64,000 nt of DNA, taken from positions 85,726 to 149,725 of the forward strand of contig JADJWX010000019.1 in NCBI GenBank assembly GCA_016716135.1, in the 5' to 3' direction. How positions within the stretch are numbered: position 1 is the stretch's first letter; each line of letters begins with the position of its first letter. Below are positions 26,215 to 37,400 of the stretch, piece after piece. Made by a program: the position numbers and the translations under genes. Below the pieces are notes generated by a model, which was not told the DNA's origin, did not search any database, and saw only the letters and a program-made list of their open reading frames with translations. The stretch comes from Lewinellaceae bacterium (GTDB lineage: Bacteria; Bacteroidota; Bacteroidia; Chitinophagales; Saprospiraceae).

Positions 26215-26603
26215 AAATTTTATAGATTTTTTGTATAAAAAACTATAGTTTAAATTTTTAAACAATAATTCAAATTATCTATAGAATAAGCGGGGCGCAT
26301 AGTGAGGCGGTGACTTCGAAGTGAGACGGTGACTTGAAGTCACCGTCTCACTAGGGCAGGCAGCGTTTTGCAGTTTCATCCGGTCTTTCAGATTTTGTCG
26401 GGTAGTTGCTGAAACTTTGGAAGTTGCTGATTGAACTTGGCGGGATTTTTGGTACGTCCAGTCGTCCTGACTTCTGATTACATGCTCCGGGAACGGGAAC
26501 TTTTCGGCAAGTATCTATACCCCCATTTTAGATTTACTCAAGGTATGGTGGGTCCTGCTCCTGGCCGTTTCCCAAACCAAAAACAGACAATCTTTTTTCC
26601 GTC
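26215..26603. other. Intergenic region: A/T-rich stretch plus palindromic repeat
   Basis: The first 70 bases after hisA are A/T-rich without a clear hairpin. A palindromic element follows at 26301-26352. The rest (26353-26603) has an open frame on the plus strand (26431-26703), but it overlaps the start of the next gene and its composition is not protein-like. I see no gene or RNA here. Confidence 0.5.
26301..26352. repeat. Palindromic repeat of the GTGAGGCGGTGACT family, copy 2
   Basis: AGTGAGACGGTGACTT, a single G and the exact reverse complement form a 33-bp palindrome at 26320-26352. It is preceded at 26301 by a further half-copy AGTGAGGCGGTGACTTC. The first copy is at 7513-7546; a G/A change in both arms of the second copy keeps the pairing, which indicates selection for the hairpin or recent copying by arm-to-arm conversion. 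Confidence 0.7.
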
Positions 26604-27269
26604 ATGCTTATCAGGATTTTCTTCTTTGTATTTTTCCTTCTTTCGGCAGCCGCTACCGGCTTTGCTCAGATTCACTATCAGTTGGGGGTCACTTCCGGGG
26701 TAAACGTTTCATCCCTGAAATCGGATCTGTTCACCACTTCATCCGGGCGGATCGCGCCGGTGATCGGGTGCTCGTTCGTGGTCAGCTGGCATGAACAGTT
26801 TGAACTGAACCAGGAGATTGTGCTCGCGTTTAAAGGCGCCAATGCCCGGGCGGTGTATTTCCACCCCGAGCAAAAGCCGGATGAGCACACCTACGCTTAC
26901 CACTACAACACTTTTGAGACGGCGATACTTGGCGGATACCGACCCGGGCGCGATGTGCCGCTTTTTTTACAAGCCGGGGCATATCTGGGCGCCAACTTTC
27001 ACGGCCTGGACCGGACCGCGCGCGAGTTGATGATAGCGGATTATCAAAACATAAACAACGCGATCCGGGCGGTCGATCTGAATGACGCCTTTGCCGGCCT
27101 CGAATTTGGTCCGGTAGTGGGCATTACAGCCGGAGACGGGCGTTTTCGCGCCAATGCCCGGTACTATATGGGTATCCGGAATTTGTACAATTATCTCGAT
27201 TTTGTTGCGGCAGGACCGCATATCCGGACGAATTCGCTGCGCCTTAGTTTGACTTATTTTTTGCGCTAG
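26604..27269 (+). CDS. PorT-like outer membrane beta-barrel protein
   Basis: The 221-residue protein starts with a signal peptide (cleavage after G-F-A-Q) and then shows about eight amphipathic strands with Gly/aromatic ends (Y-Q-L-G-V-T-S-G-V-N-V, F-E-L-N-Q-E-I-V-L, F-A-G-L-E-F-G-P-V-V-G-I), ending in L-R-L-S-L-T-Y-F-L-R. Length and pattern match the PorT/OMP_b-brl family of small outer membrane barrels common in Bacteroidota; only some act in T9SS, so a T9SS role is not claimed. Confidence 0.8.
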   Translation: MLIRIFFFVFFLLSAAATGFAQIHYQLGVTSGVNVSSLKSDLFTTSSGRIAPVIGCSFVVSWHEQFELNQEIVLAFKGANARAVYFHPEQKPDEHTYAYHYNTFETAILGGYRPGRDVPLFLQAGAYLGANFHGLDRTARELMIADYQNINNAIRAVDLNDAFAGLEFGPVVGITAGDGRFRANARYYMGIRNLYNYLDFVAAGPHIRTNSLRLSLTYFLR

Positions 27270-27437
27270 CGGAACCCGTTTTTACTTGTTTTTTAGGCTG
27301 TCTGAATTCCCTTCCGGTAATCGTTTGGGTAGCTTGTTTTTGAAACGGTTTTGTTAAGTTAATCAAGAAAGAACACTGAAAATTTGCAGGCGGCAATTCT
27401 GGCTGCGTACTTTAGCGCTGTTTCAAAAACCGTCCCA

Positions 27438-28175
27438 ATGATCAGAATAGGATGTGTCTGTGCACATTCGGATGACGCTTCAATCCTCGCTTCGGAACCA
27501 GTCCGCCAATGGGCAAACCGCCCTTACCCCTGGGTTTTGCATCCGCTGCCGGAACCCGTTGACGCAACGGCTGTGGATGTACTGATAGTACCTGCCGATA
27601 TCCTGAGTAAAGAGCCGATCCGGAACTTGCTTTCCGCGAAACCCTGGGTTATGGTTTCGCCCCGGAAGGACGATGCTTTTAAAGCCTGGCAACTGGGCGC
27701 CGCCTACTTTTTACTCAGGCCATACTCCATTCCGGATTTGCAACGCGCGCTCGAACGGGCCGAGCAGCTGTATTACTGGAATCGCGGACTCGTTCCGCCA
27801 CAAACACAGAGCCCGGCGATTGACCTGCAACTCACCAAGGGTCGCCGACTTTCGGTGCCGGTCCGGAACGTACTTTTCCTGGAAGCCGAAGGCGAGATCA
27901 CCCAGGTGTACTCCGACCTTCCCGGGCAGGAACGGGTTACCGCCATCCGAAACCTCGGCTACTGGGAACAGGCCCTTGACGATCCCCGTTTTGTCCGGAT
28001 TCACAAAAAATATTTAGTTAATATGAGCCAGGTTTCAGCCCTGGATTCCGGCCAGTTGCAGGTTCGGCATTTTCACCTTCCGGTGGCAAAAAGACGCCAA
28101 AAAGAGGTGGAAATACGGTTTTTTCAGTGGCGCAACCCGGGTGACGGACCAGTTAATACCGTGTTAAACGGATAA
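27438..28175 (+). CDS. LytTR-type transcriptional regulator with degenerate receiver domain
   Basis: From the ATG at 27438 the product is 245 residues. Residues 1-115 follow the CheY alpha/beta order, but the phospho-acceptor Asp at the end of strand 3 is replaced (V-D-V-L-I-V-P-A) and the conserved Lys-Pro is Arg-Pro (F-L-L-R-P-Y). Residues 135-240 are a LytTR DNA-binding domain (V-L-F-L-E-A-E-G-E, F-V-R-I-H-K-K-Y-L-V-N). It is therefore likely to work without phosphorylation. It lies just upstream of the giant adhesin gene on the same strand, 263 bases before its start, and no histidine kinase is adjacent; control of the adhesin is an attractive but untested inference. Confidence 0.85.
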   Translation: MIRIGCVCAHSDDASILASEPVRQWANRPYPWVLHPLPEPVDATAVDVLIVPADILSKEPIRNLLSAKPWVMVSPRKDDAFKAWQLGAAYFLLRPYSIPDLQRALERAEQLYYWNRGLVPPQTQSPAIDLQLTKGRRLSVPVRNVLFLEAEGEITQVYSDLPGQERVTAIRNLGYWEQALDDPRFVRIHKKYLVNMSQVSALDSGQLQVRHFHLPVAKRRQKEVEIRFFQWRNPGDGPVNTVLNG

Positions 28176-28438
28176 GCCTTGCCGCTTGTGGCGAAAATTT
28201 GACGATTGTTGTTTTTTCACCATGGAAGTTTGAAATAAAATTTTACCTTCGCAAGGTGAAAGGTGATGCAAAATCATCTTCACGGTTTCCATTTGTTTTA
28301 GGCACCATTTTTGCGGTGCAAAGCTTCTGCGGACTGGTTGTAGTGTGCTCTGATTCCAAAACTGATTCCCGATTTTCTTTAATCCACCTTGATTCGGAAT
28401 TTATTTTTATCTGTAATACTAACAAAATTTTCAATCTC

Positions 28439-31400
28439 ATGAAAAAAGTCTACGAGGCTTCTTTGCCTGGCTGTAGTACTGTGTACAGCAATGCTGTCGC
28501 TCTTTTTTCAAACAGAACAATGCCCATTCTTTCCCGTCTGGTGGTGTTGCTCTGTTTGTCTGTTTTAGGGAGCACCGCTGCGTATGCACAGCCATGTAGC
28601 GGGGTTAGCTGTACCATCGGCTACGCTCCGGTACCGGTAGTTCCACCGGCGCCCCCGCTTCCTCCTGGTGAGATCATCCTATGTCTGAACGCGCTCGGAA
28701 ATGGTGAGATCACGGCATCCCTGATGGGGCCGTACACGACAACCTCCAACGGGGTTTGTTGTTCGGTCGTTAAAGTCTGGGAAAATGCCGCCGCCACAAA
28801 TCCGCTTGTACCGGCTGATGCCGACTACGAAGTGGATTGCAGCGATATCGGCCGGACGATCCAGGTTTGGGTGACCCGCGAGGTAAACCTGCCCCCGCCC
28901 GGCGGCCCCGGCCGCAGCGCGGCTTTGCCGTTTACCATCCTGATCGCCGATTGCACGCCGCCGAACATCACTTGTCCGGCGCCGCAAACGCTGACCTGCT
29001 TAGCCGATTATACGGCTGCCCTGCCGCCAAACCCGATGACGGAAGCGCAATTCGAAGCGCTCGGCGGTGGTGCTGATGCCAGCGACAACTGCACGATTGA
29101 CCGTGTTGAATACTCCGATGCCTATTCGGATTTTGTGTGCACCAATAAATTCAAGGTGACGCGCACCTATATTGCTTACGACCAAAGCGGCAACTCGAAG
29201 TCCTGCACACAAATGATTACGGTGTCGGACAATGTTGCCCCGACGTTTACCACCCTGCCACAGGATCTGACGCTGGCCTGCCCGAACCCGAATCTGGGTG
29301 GCCTTGCTTACGGTGCACAGGTTATAGCCCTGGGTGTTGCCATTCAAGGCTGGATCAACAATTTCGGCGGCGCAGCCGTTGCCGACAATTGTGGCGGTCC
29401 GTTTACACAAAACGTACTTGTATGCCTGGGTGGCGGTCCGATCGTCGGCTGCCAAACGACCTCGCCGGCTACCGGCGCTGGTATATGGGCGCAAATGCCA
29501 GAAGCCTGTTCTCCGCAGCCCCGCGAAGTGCAGGTTGGTTTTTACATAAAAGACGAATGCGGCAATGAAAACTTTGCCGTAGCAAAAGTTATCCTTGTAG
29601 ACAATGCAGCACCGGTTATTCCACCGCTGCCGGCGCTCGGCCCCTACACCTGCTTCACGCAGGTGCCGCCGCCAAACCCGGCCGGTGTGCCTGCAACGGA
29701 CAACTGCACGCAAAATGCCAACCTGACCAAGGAGCACGTTAGCGACGTGCCGGCCAGCGTGACCGGTTGCCCCGGCGATCAGGTTATTACCCGTACGTAC
29801 CGGGTGACCGACTGTGCCGGCAACAGCGCAACGCGCACGCAAACCATTATAGTAAATGATAATGTGGCTCCCGTATGGGGCCAGAACCCGGTGTCGCAGA
29901 CCTACAACTGCAGCGACCCGGCACTTACGACACAAATCGCCGACTGGCTGGCCGCTGACGGCACCGGTTCTGCGACAGATAATTGCAACGGTGTGACCAT
30001 CACGGCTTCGCCCGCATCGGCAGCCGGCGTACTGGCCGCTGTTCCGGCCTGGTGCCCGCCCGGTGGCAACACCCGCTCTACCACGGTGACCTTCACGGCT
30101 ACCGATGGCTGCGGCAATACGTCCACCCGTACGGCTACGATTACGCTGTACGATCTGGAAGCGCCCACCGGCACACCGCCGGCAAACGCCACTATCAAAT
30201 GCCTGCCGCTGCCCGCACCCAACACCTTGCTGGTGACCAACCTGTCTGACAACTGCACACCTACTAATAATATAATGGTGTCGCATGTAACGGATATGGT
30301 TATCGTGGCCGGCAACGGTTGCCCGAACGGCGCGCAGATTTGGCGTCGTACCTACCGCCTCACCGACTGCGCCGGCAACACGCGCGACATCTCCCAGATG
30401 ATCACCGTGTTGGACGACGAGAAGCCGGTTTGGTCTGGTGCGATCACCACACTCAACCTGAACTGCCCGGGTAATTCCGCAGGAAATGTGACGGCCATTC
30501 AAAACTGGCTGAACAACCACCCCGGTGCATCGGCAACGGACAACTGCAGCGCAGTGTCCTACTCGACTATTCCGGGTACGGTAGCCGAAGTGCTTAACGG
30601 CCTGGGCGATTGCGCGCCGTTGGCCGGCAGCCGCACCGTGACTTTCGTGGCTACGGATGCCTGCGGTAATTCGTCGATGATCACCGGCACCATCAACGTG
30701 GTGGACAATGTGAACCCGACGGCCAGCAACCCGGCCACGATCAACGTGAAATGCATATCGGAAGTACCCGCACCGAATCCGGGCGTGGTAACGACCGAGG
30801 CCGACGCCTGCTCGCCTGCCGGTTCGATCACGGTTGAATTCATTGACGACAGCGACAACGGCGGCTCCGGCTGCCCCGGCGATGCTCTGGTGATCTCCCG
30901 CCGCTACCGCGTGACTGACTGCACCGGCAACTCGATCACCGTGACGCAAACGATCAACGTGGTTGACGACATCGACCCGAACGCAAACTGCAAATCCGTA
31001 ACGGCTTACCTTGGCGCTAACGGCCAGGTATCGGTTATGGCCGAACAGTTCAACGACAACAGCGCCGACAACTGCGGCGGTCCGTTGACCTATGAATTTG
31101 CCCGCGACATTATCAACGACGGCATCAACCTGGCGTTCGGTCCGTACTCGATGATGAAAACGTTCGACTGCAACGACATTCCGAACCTGCACCTGTGTTC
31201 CGGAAATACCGATAATGACGAAGTAATTGCTATTCGCATGCGCGCTATCGACGCTTGCGGCAACGTGTCCGGCTACTGCAGCACGGCGATCACGATCATT
31301 GACGATATTGCGCCGACGATCGATTGCCCTGCAGACATGACCTTCATGACCAGCGACAAACCCGGCTACGATTGCTCGGTGAACGCTACATGGGATCACC

Positions 31401-34400
31401 CGGAAGTTGCGGATAACTGCACGGTATTGTGCTATGAAATGGAAGTGCAAAAAGAGATCAATGGCGTATTTACGACCATCGATCCTGCAACCGGCGCTCC
31501 TGAGCCCAACTTCCGCGTCAATGTACTCGGCGTAGCACAGGCCAACTACATGTTTGAAAAAGGTCCGTACTGCAACGCCGGTCAGATCGACGACCAGTAC
31601 AAGGTCATTTACTATGTGCGCGACGAGCATGGCAACTACGCTCCGTCCTGCATGTTTACGATCACGGTTAAAGACGATGAGGCTCCGATCTTCACGTACT
31701 GCCCGGATCCGATCAATGCACAAACGGTTAACGGCGATTGCTACCAGATGAAGTGCTGGGCGCCGCCGACGTTCTACGACAACTGCCAGTTCCCGTATTT
31801 CGGTGAAGGCAGCGGTTACTGCCCGATTCCCACGCTGACGATCACGACCAGTGATCCGACCGTTATGGTGGATACTATCGGTGACGACCATTGCGCACTG
31901 TTCCCCGTAGGCACTACCTATGTATATTATACTGTTGAAGACATTTGCGGTAATGTGACTACCTGTACGGTAGTTGTGAATATTGCCGATGAAGAAGACC
32001 CGATGGCTATGTGTGTTGGGAACTACACGGTTAATCTGGAGCCCAACGGTAAAAAGGTAATTACCTATGCCGATATCGACGCTGGCAGCTTTGACAACTG
32101 CGGCCTTTGTGCTAAAGAAGTCAGCCGCGACGGTGTTAACTTCGGTCCGAATGTTATGCTGACTTGTGCCGATCTTGCAACCCCGGTGACGATCACGCTG
32201 CGTGTGCAAGATTGTTCCGCTCCGGCTAACGAGGCAACTTGCACTACTGTAATTACAGTGGAAGACATGCAGTCGCCCGGTATCGCTGAATGCCCGGCCG
32301 ATATTACGGTTGGCACCGATGACGGTGTTTGCAGTGCTGTTGTAACGTACGACGCACCGCTGTTTAACGACGGTTGCGGCAGCCCTGTACAGGGTACGCT
32401 CACAGCAGGTCTGGCTTCCGGTTCCGTTTTCCCGATTGGTGTAACGCATGTTCAATACTGCTACACTTCGGCAAGCGGTTTCACGGTGTGCTGCGATTTC
32501 AACGTAACTGTTGAGGACGATGAAGCACCGGCTATTGTGTGCCCGGCCAATGTGCTGGATTTGACTTGCCTGCAAATATTGCCTGCGCCACTGACGCTGG
32601 CCAACTTTGCGGCCAATGGCGGTACACTTTCAGATAACTGCGGTGTTACTGCGCTGGATTTCAGCGACTATGACAACGATCTGACGCACTGCGCTTATGA
32701 CGGTATTCGTACCATTGTACGCACGTACACAGCGTGGGATGCAGCCGGAAACTCGGCTACCTGCACGCAGACATTCCAGTATGTGGAAGATATTATCCCG
32801 CCCGTATTGAACGTCAAACCGATCAACCTCCAGGTTGATTGCGCCGACGAAGTACCGCCGGTACCAACGCAAACGGCTACCGACAACTGTGGTACTGTCA
32901 ATATCGACTTCTCGGAAGAAATTCAGCCGGGCGGCTGCGAAAACCAATTCGTAGTCGTACGTACCTGGATCGCTACCGACCTCTGTGGCAACACCGATTG
33001 GTGGACACAGTTGATTACGGTACACGACGACGAAGCGCCTGTATTCCAGGTGACTCCGCTGAATACCCAGTATGATTGTGCTGAAGATGTTGCAGCTGCT
33101 CCGAAGCAAATTTCTTCGGATAACTGCGGTATCGTATTTGAAGACTTTTATGAGACGGTTGATCCGGGTTCTTGCCCGAACCAGTATGTTATCATGCGTC
33201 GTTGGGTTGCCTCCGACCTTTGTGGTAACACCACGGAACACTGGCAAATGATCACCGTGCATGACGACGAAGCGCCGGTATTGCTGACGACGCCAATCGA
33301 CCTCCAGGTTGATTGCTCGGAAGACGTTCCGGATGCTCCGGTTGGCAACGCTACCGATAACTGCGGTGTTGTGTTTGTCGACTTCTCCGAAGACATTCAG
33401 CCGGGTGGCTGCGAAAACCAGTACGTTATCGTACGCCGTTGGAAAGCTACCGACCTTTGTGGAAATACGGACGAGCACTGGCAATTTATCACGGTACACG
33501 ACGACGAACCGCCGGTACTGTTGACGACGCCGCTTGACCTGCCACAGTTGAAGTGTGCAGACGATGTGCCACCTGCTCCGGTTGGTAATGCTACCGATAA
33601 CTGTGGTATTGTTTTCGTCGACTTTTCTGAATCCATTACGCCGGGTAGTTGCCCGAATCAGTTTGAAGTTGTTCGCCGCTGGGTTGCTACCGACCTTTGT
33701 GGTAACACCGACGAACACTGGCAGCGCATTACGGTGAATGATGATATTCCGCCGGTATTGGCTGTTAAACCGCTTGATATCCGGGTTAGCTGTTCTGAAG
33801 ACGTGCCGCCGGTACCTGTTCAAACGGCTACGGACAATTGCGAAGTGGTGTTTGTTGACTTTAGCGAAGAAATCCAGCCTGGTGGTTGTGAAGACAACTT
33901 TGTTGTTGTTCGCACCTGGATTGCTACAGACTTGTGTGGCAATACGGATTCACACGTATGGACCATCACGGTAGAGGATACGGAAGCTCCGGTATTCTCC
34001 AATGTTCCGGCAAGCGCGATGTTTGATTGTGCTGAAGATGTTCCGGCCGTTGTGCACCCGGATGTTACGGATAACTGCAGCCAGGTTGTGGTTGACTTCT
34101 CCGAAGAAACTCAGCCCGGTGGTTGCGAAGACAACTTTGTTGTGCAACGCGTTTGGGTTGCTACCGACTTGTGCGGCAACCAGGCTATGACTTTCCAGAT
34201 CATCACGATCCAGGATACGGAAAAGCCTGTGCTGCATAACTTGCCGCCGGCAACGGTTGACGTTGAATGTTCTGAAGATGTGCCGGCAGTTGCCAACGTA
34301 ACGGCTACGGACAATTGCGCCGAACCGCTTACAGTAGACTTCGTTGAGGTCGAAATTCCGGGTACCTGCTCGAACCAGTACCAGGTTCAGCGTACCTGGA

Positions 34401-37400
34401 CTGCCGAAGATGATTGTGGTAACTACACTTCTTTCGTTCAGATCATTACGGTTAGCGATACAGAAGCTCCGGTTTTGGCAAACCTGCCGCCTGCCACAGT
34501 TGATGTTGAGTGCTCCGAAGATGTACCGGCTGTTGCCAATGTAACGGCATCGGACAACTGCGGCGAACCGCTTGACTTTGACTTTTATGAAGTTGAAATT
34601 CCGGGTTCTTGCCCGAATCAATATCAAATCCAGCGTGTCTGGACTGCCGAAGATGACTGCGGCAACTCGACGTTCTTTGTACAAACAATCACCGTAAGCG
34701 ACACCGAGGCTCCGGTACTTGCCGGCCTGCCCGATCCTGTCGTGAATGTTGAATGTTCGGAAGATGTACCGGCTGTTGCCAACGTAACGGCTACGGACAA
34801 CTGCGACATCCCGGTTGACCTGGAACTGGTTGAGATTGAAATTCCGGGTACCTGCCCGAACCAATACTCGATCACGCGCACCTGGACTGCCGAAGACGAT
34901 TGCGGCAATATCACATCGTTCGTACAAACGATCAACGTATTCGACAATGAGGCTCCGGTACTTGCCGGTCTGCCTGATCCGGTTGTGAATGTTGAATGTT
35001 CGGAAGATGTACCGGCTGTTGCCAACGTAACGGCTACGGACAACTGCGACGTTCCGGTTGACCTGGAACTGGTTGAGATTGAAATTCCGGGTTCTTGCCC
35101 GAACCAATACTCGATCACGCGTACCTGGACTGCTGAAGATGATTGCGGTAACAGCACGTTCTTTGTACAGACGATCAATGTAAGCGACACTGAGGCTCCG
35201 GTACTTGCCGGCCTGCCCGATCCTGTCGTGAATGTTGAATGTTCGGAAGATGTGCCGGCTGTTGCCAACGTAACGGCTACGGACAACTGCGATATCCCGG
35301 TTGATCTGGAACTGGTTGAGATTGAAATTCCGGGTTCTTGCCCGAACCAATACTCGATCACGCGCACCTGGACTGCGGAAGACGATTGCGGTAACATCAC
35401 GTCGTTCGTACAAACGATCAACGTATTCGACGATGAGGCTCCGGTATTTGCCGGTCTGCCTGATCCGGTTGTCAATGTTGAATGTTCGGAAGACGTACCT
35501 GCTTTGGCAGTCGTAACGGCTACGGACAACTGTGACATCCCGGTTGATGTTGAAATTTCCGAGATTGAAATTCCGGGTACCTGCCCGAACCAATACTCGA
35601 TCACGCGCACCTGGACTGCGGAAGACGATTGCGGCAATATCACGTCGTTCGTACAAACGATCAACGTGTTTGACGATGAAGCGCCAACTTGGGACCAACC
35701 CGCTCCGGATTCCCCGGTGAATGTCGATTGTTCGGAAGACGTACCGGCTGTTCCGGTTCAAACGGCTTCGGACAACTGCGAAGCACCGGTTATTATTGAC
35801 TTTAGTGAAGTAATTGTTCCGGGCACCTGCCCGAACCAATTCTCGCTGACGCGCACCTGGGTTGCACAGGATGACTGTGGCAACGTCACCACGCGTGTTC
35901 AAGTCATTAACGTATTTGATGACGAAGCACCGGTACTGGTCGGCTTGCCCGATGCAGTCGTGAATGTTGAGTGTTCGGAAGACGTACCTGCACTTGCAGT
36001 GGTAACGGCTACGGACAACTGCAACGTTCCGGTTGATGTTGAGATTTCTGAGATTGAAATTCCGGGTTCTTGCCCGAACCAATACTCGATCACGCGTACC
36101 TGGACGGCTGAAGACGACTGTGGAAACAGCACTTTCTTCGTTCAGACGATCAACGTGAGCGATACTGAAGCACCCACTTGGAACTCGACGACTCAAGTTG
36201 TTTGGATCAACGAAATCCACTATGATAATGTTGGTGGTGACGTCGATGAATTCATCGAAGTTGCCGGTACTACGGGCACTGACTTGTCGAACTACTCCCT
36301 CGTGCTTTACAACGGCGCAAATGGCCTTGTTTATGGTACAATGAATCTGTCCGGAACACTTGGCAATCAGAGCAATGGCTTTGGTACTGCTTCCTTCGAT
36401 TATCTGGTGAATGGTGTGCAGAACGGCGCACCCGACGGTATCGCTCTGGTGCTGAATGGAACTATGGTACTCCAGTTCCTGAGCTATGAAGGCGCCTTCC
36501 AGGCTGTAGACGGCCCGGCCATGGGTATGATGTCGACCGATATTGGTGTTTTCGAAGATGGAAACAATGCCATTGGCACGTCGCTCAGCCTGTCTGGCAC
36601 GGGTAATGTTTATGGCGATTTCATTTGGAATGCACCTGCTCCGAACACTGCAGGCGCTGTTAACACCGGCCAAACCTTTACGCCGGCTGGTGGTTTGACC
36701 CTGCCTTCTGACCTGGATCTGCAGTGTGGTGAAGATGTGCCGATGCCGCTGGTATTGACCGCTTCCGACAATTGCGATATTCCGGTTGATGTGGAATACA
36801 GTGAAACCTTCCTGCCCGGCTCGGGCCCGAATGACGGTGTAACGATCATTCGTACCTGGACGGCTGAAGATGATTGCGGCAACGCAATTGCGCATACGCA
36901 GACCATCACGGTGAATGACGCAGAACCGCCCGTACTGGTTGGTACGCCGGATATCACGGTTGCAGTTGAATGCTCGGAAGATGTGCCGGCTGTAGCAGTG
37001 GTTACGGTTACGGACAACTGCCAGGGTACTGTTGACCTCGACTTTAACGAGGTTGAAGTGCCGGGTACTTGCCCGAACCAATACTCGGTTGTACGCACCT
37101 GGACGGCTACCGACTTTGCCGGCAACTCGGCTGTATTTACACAGACGATTACGGTGAACGATTTGGTGGCTCCGACCTGGGATCAGCCTGCACCGGCTTC
37201 GCCGCTGACATTTGATTGTGCAGATGCAGTACCGGCTGCTCCGGTGCTGACGGCTTCGGATAACTGTAATGCTCCGGTCTTTGTTGACTTCAGCGAAACA
37301 GTTGATCCGGGCGCCTGCCTGAACAAATTCACGCTGGTTCGTACCTGGATTGCCCAGGATGACTGCGGCAACGAAACCTCTGTTCAGCAGATCATCACGG

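Noticed and set aside
26431..26703. 90-residue plus-strand frame before the PorT-like gene
   Set aside because: It overlaps the start and signal peptide of the real gene in another frame and has no protein-like pattern.
29000..32575. 1,191-residue minus-strand frame inside the giant gene
   Set aside because: Shadow frame of the GC-rich repeat coding, without recognisable domains.
34700..35450. CRISPR-like array suggested by regular repeats
   Set aside because: The repeats are coding, 243 bp apart and in frame, with no spacers between them.
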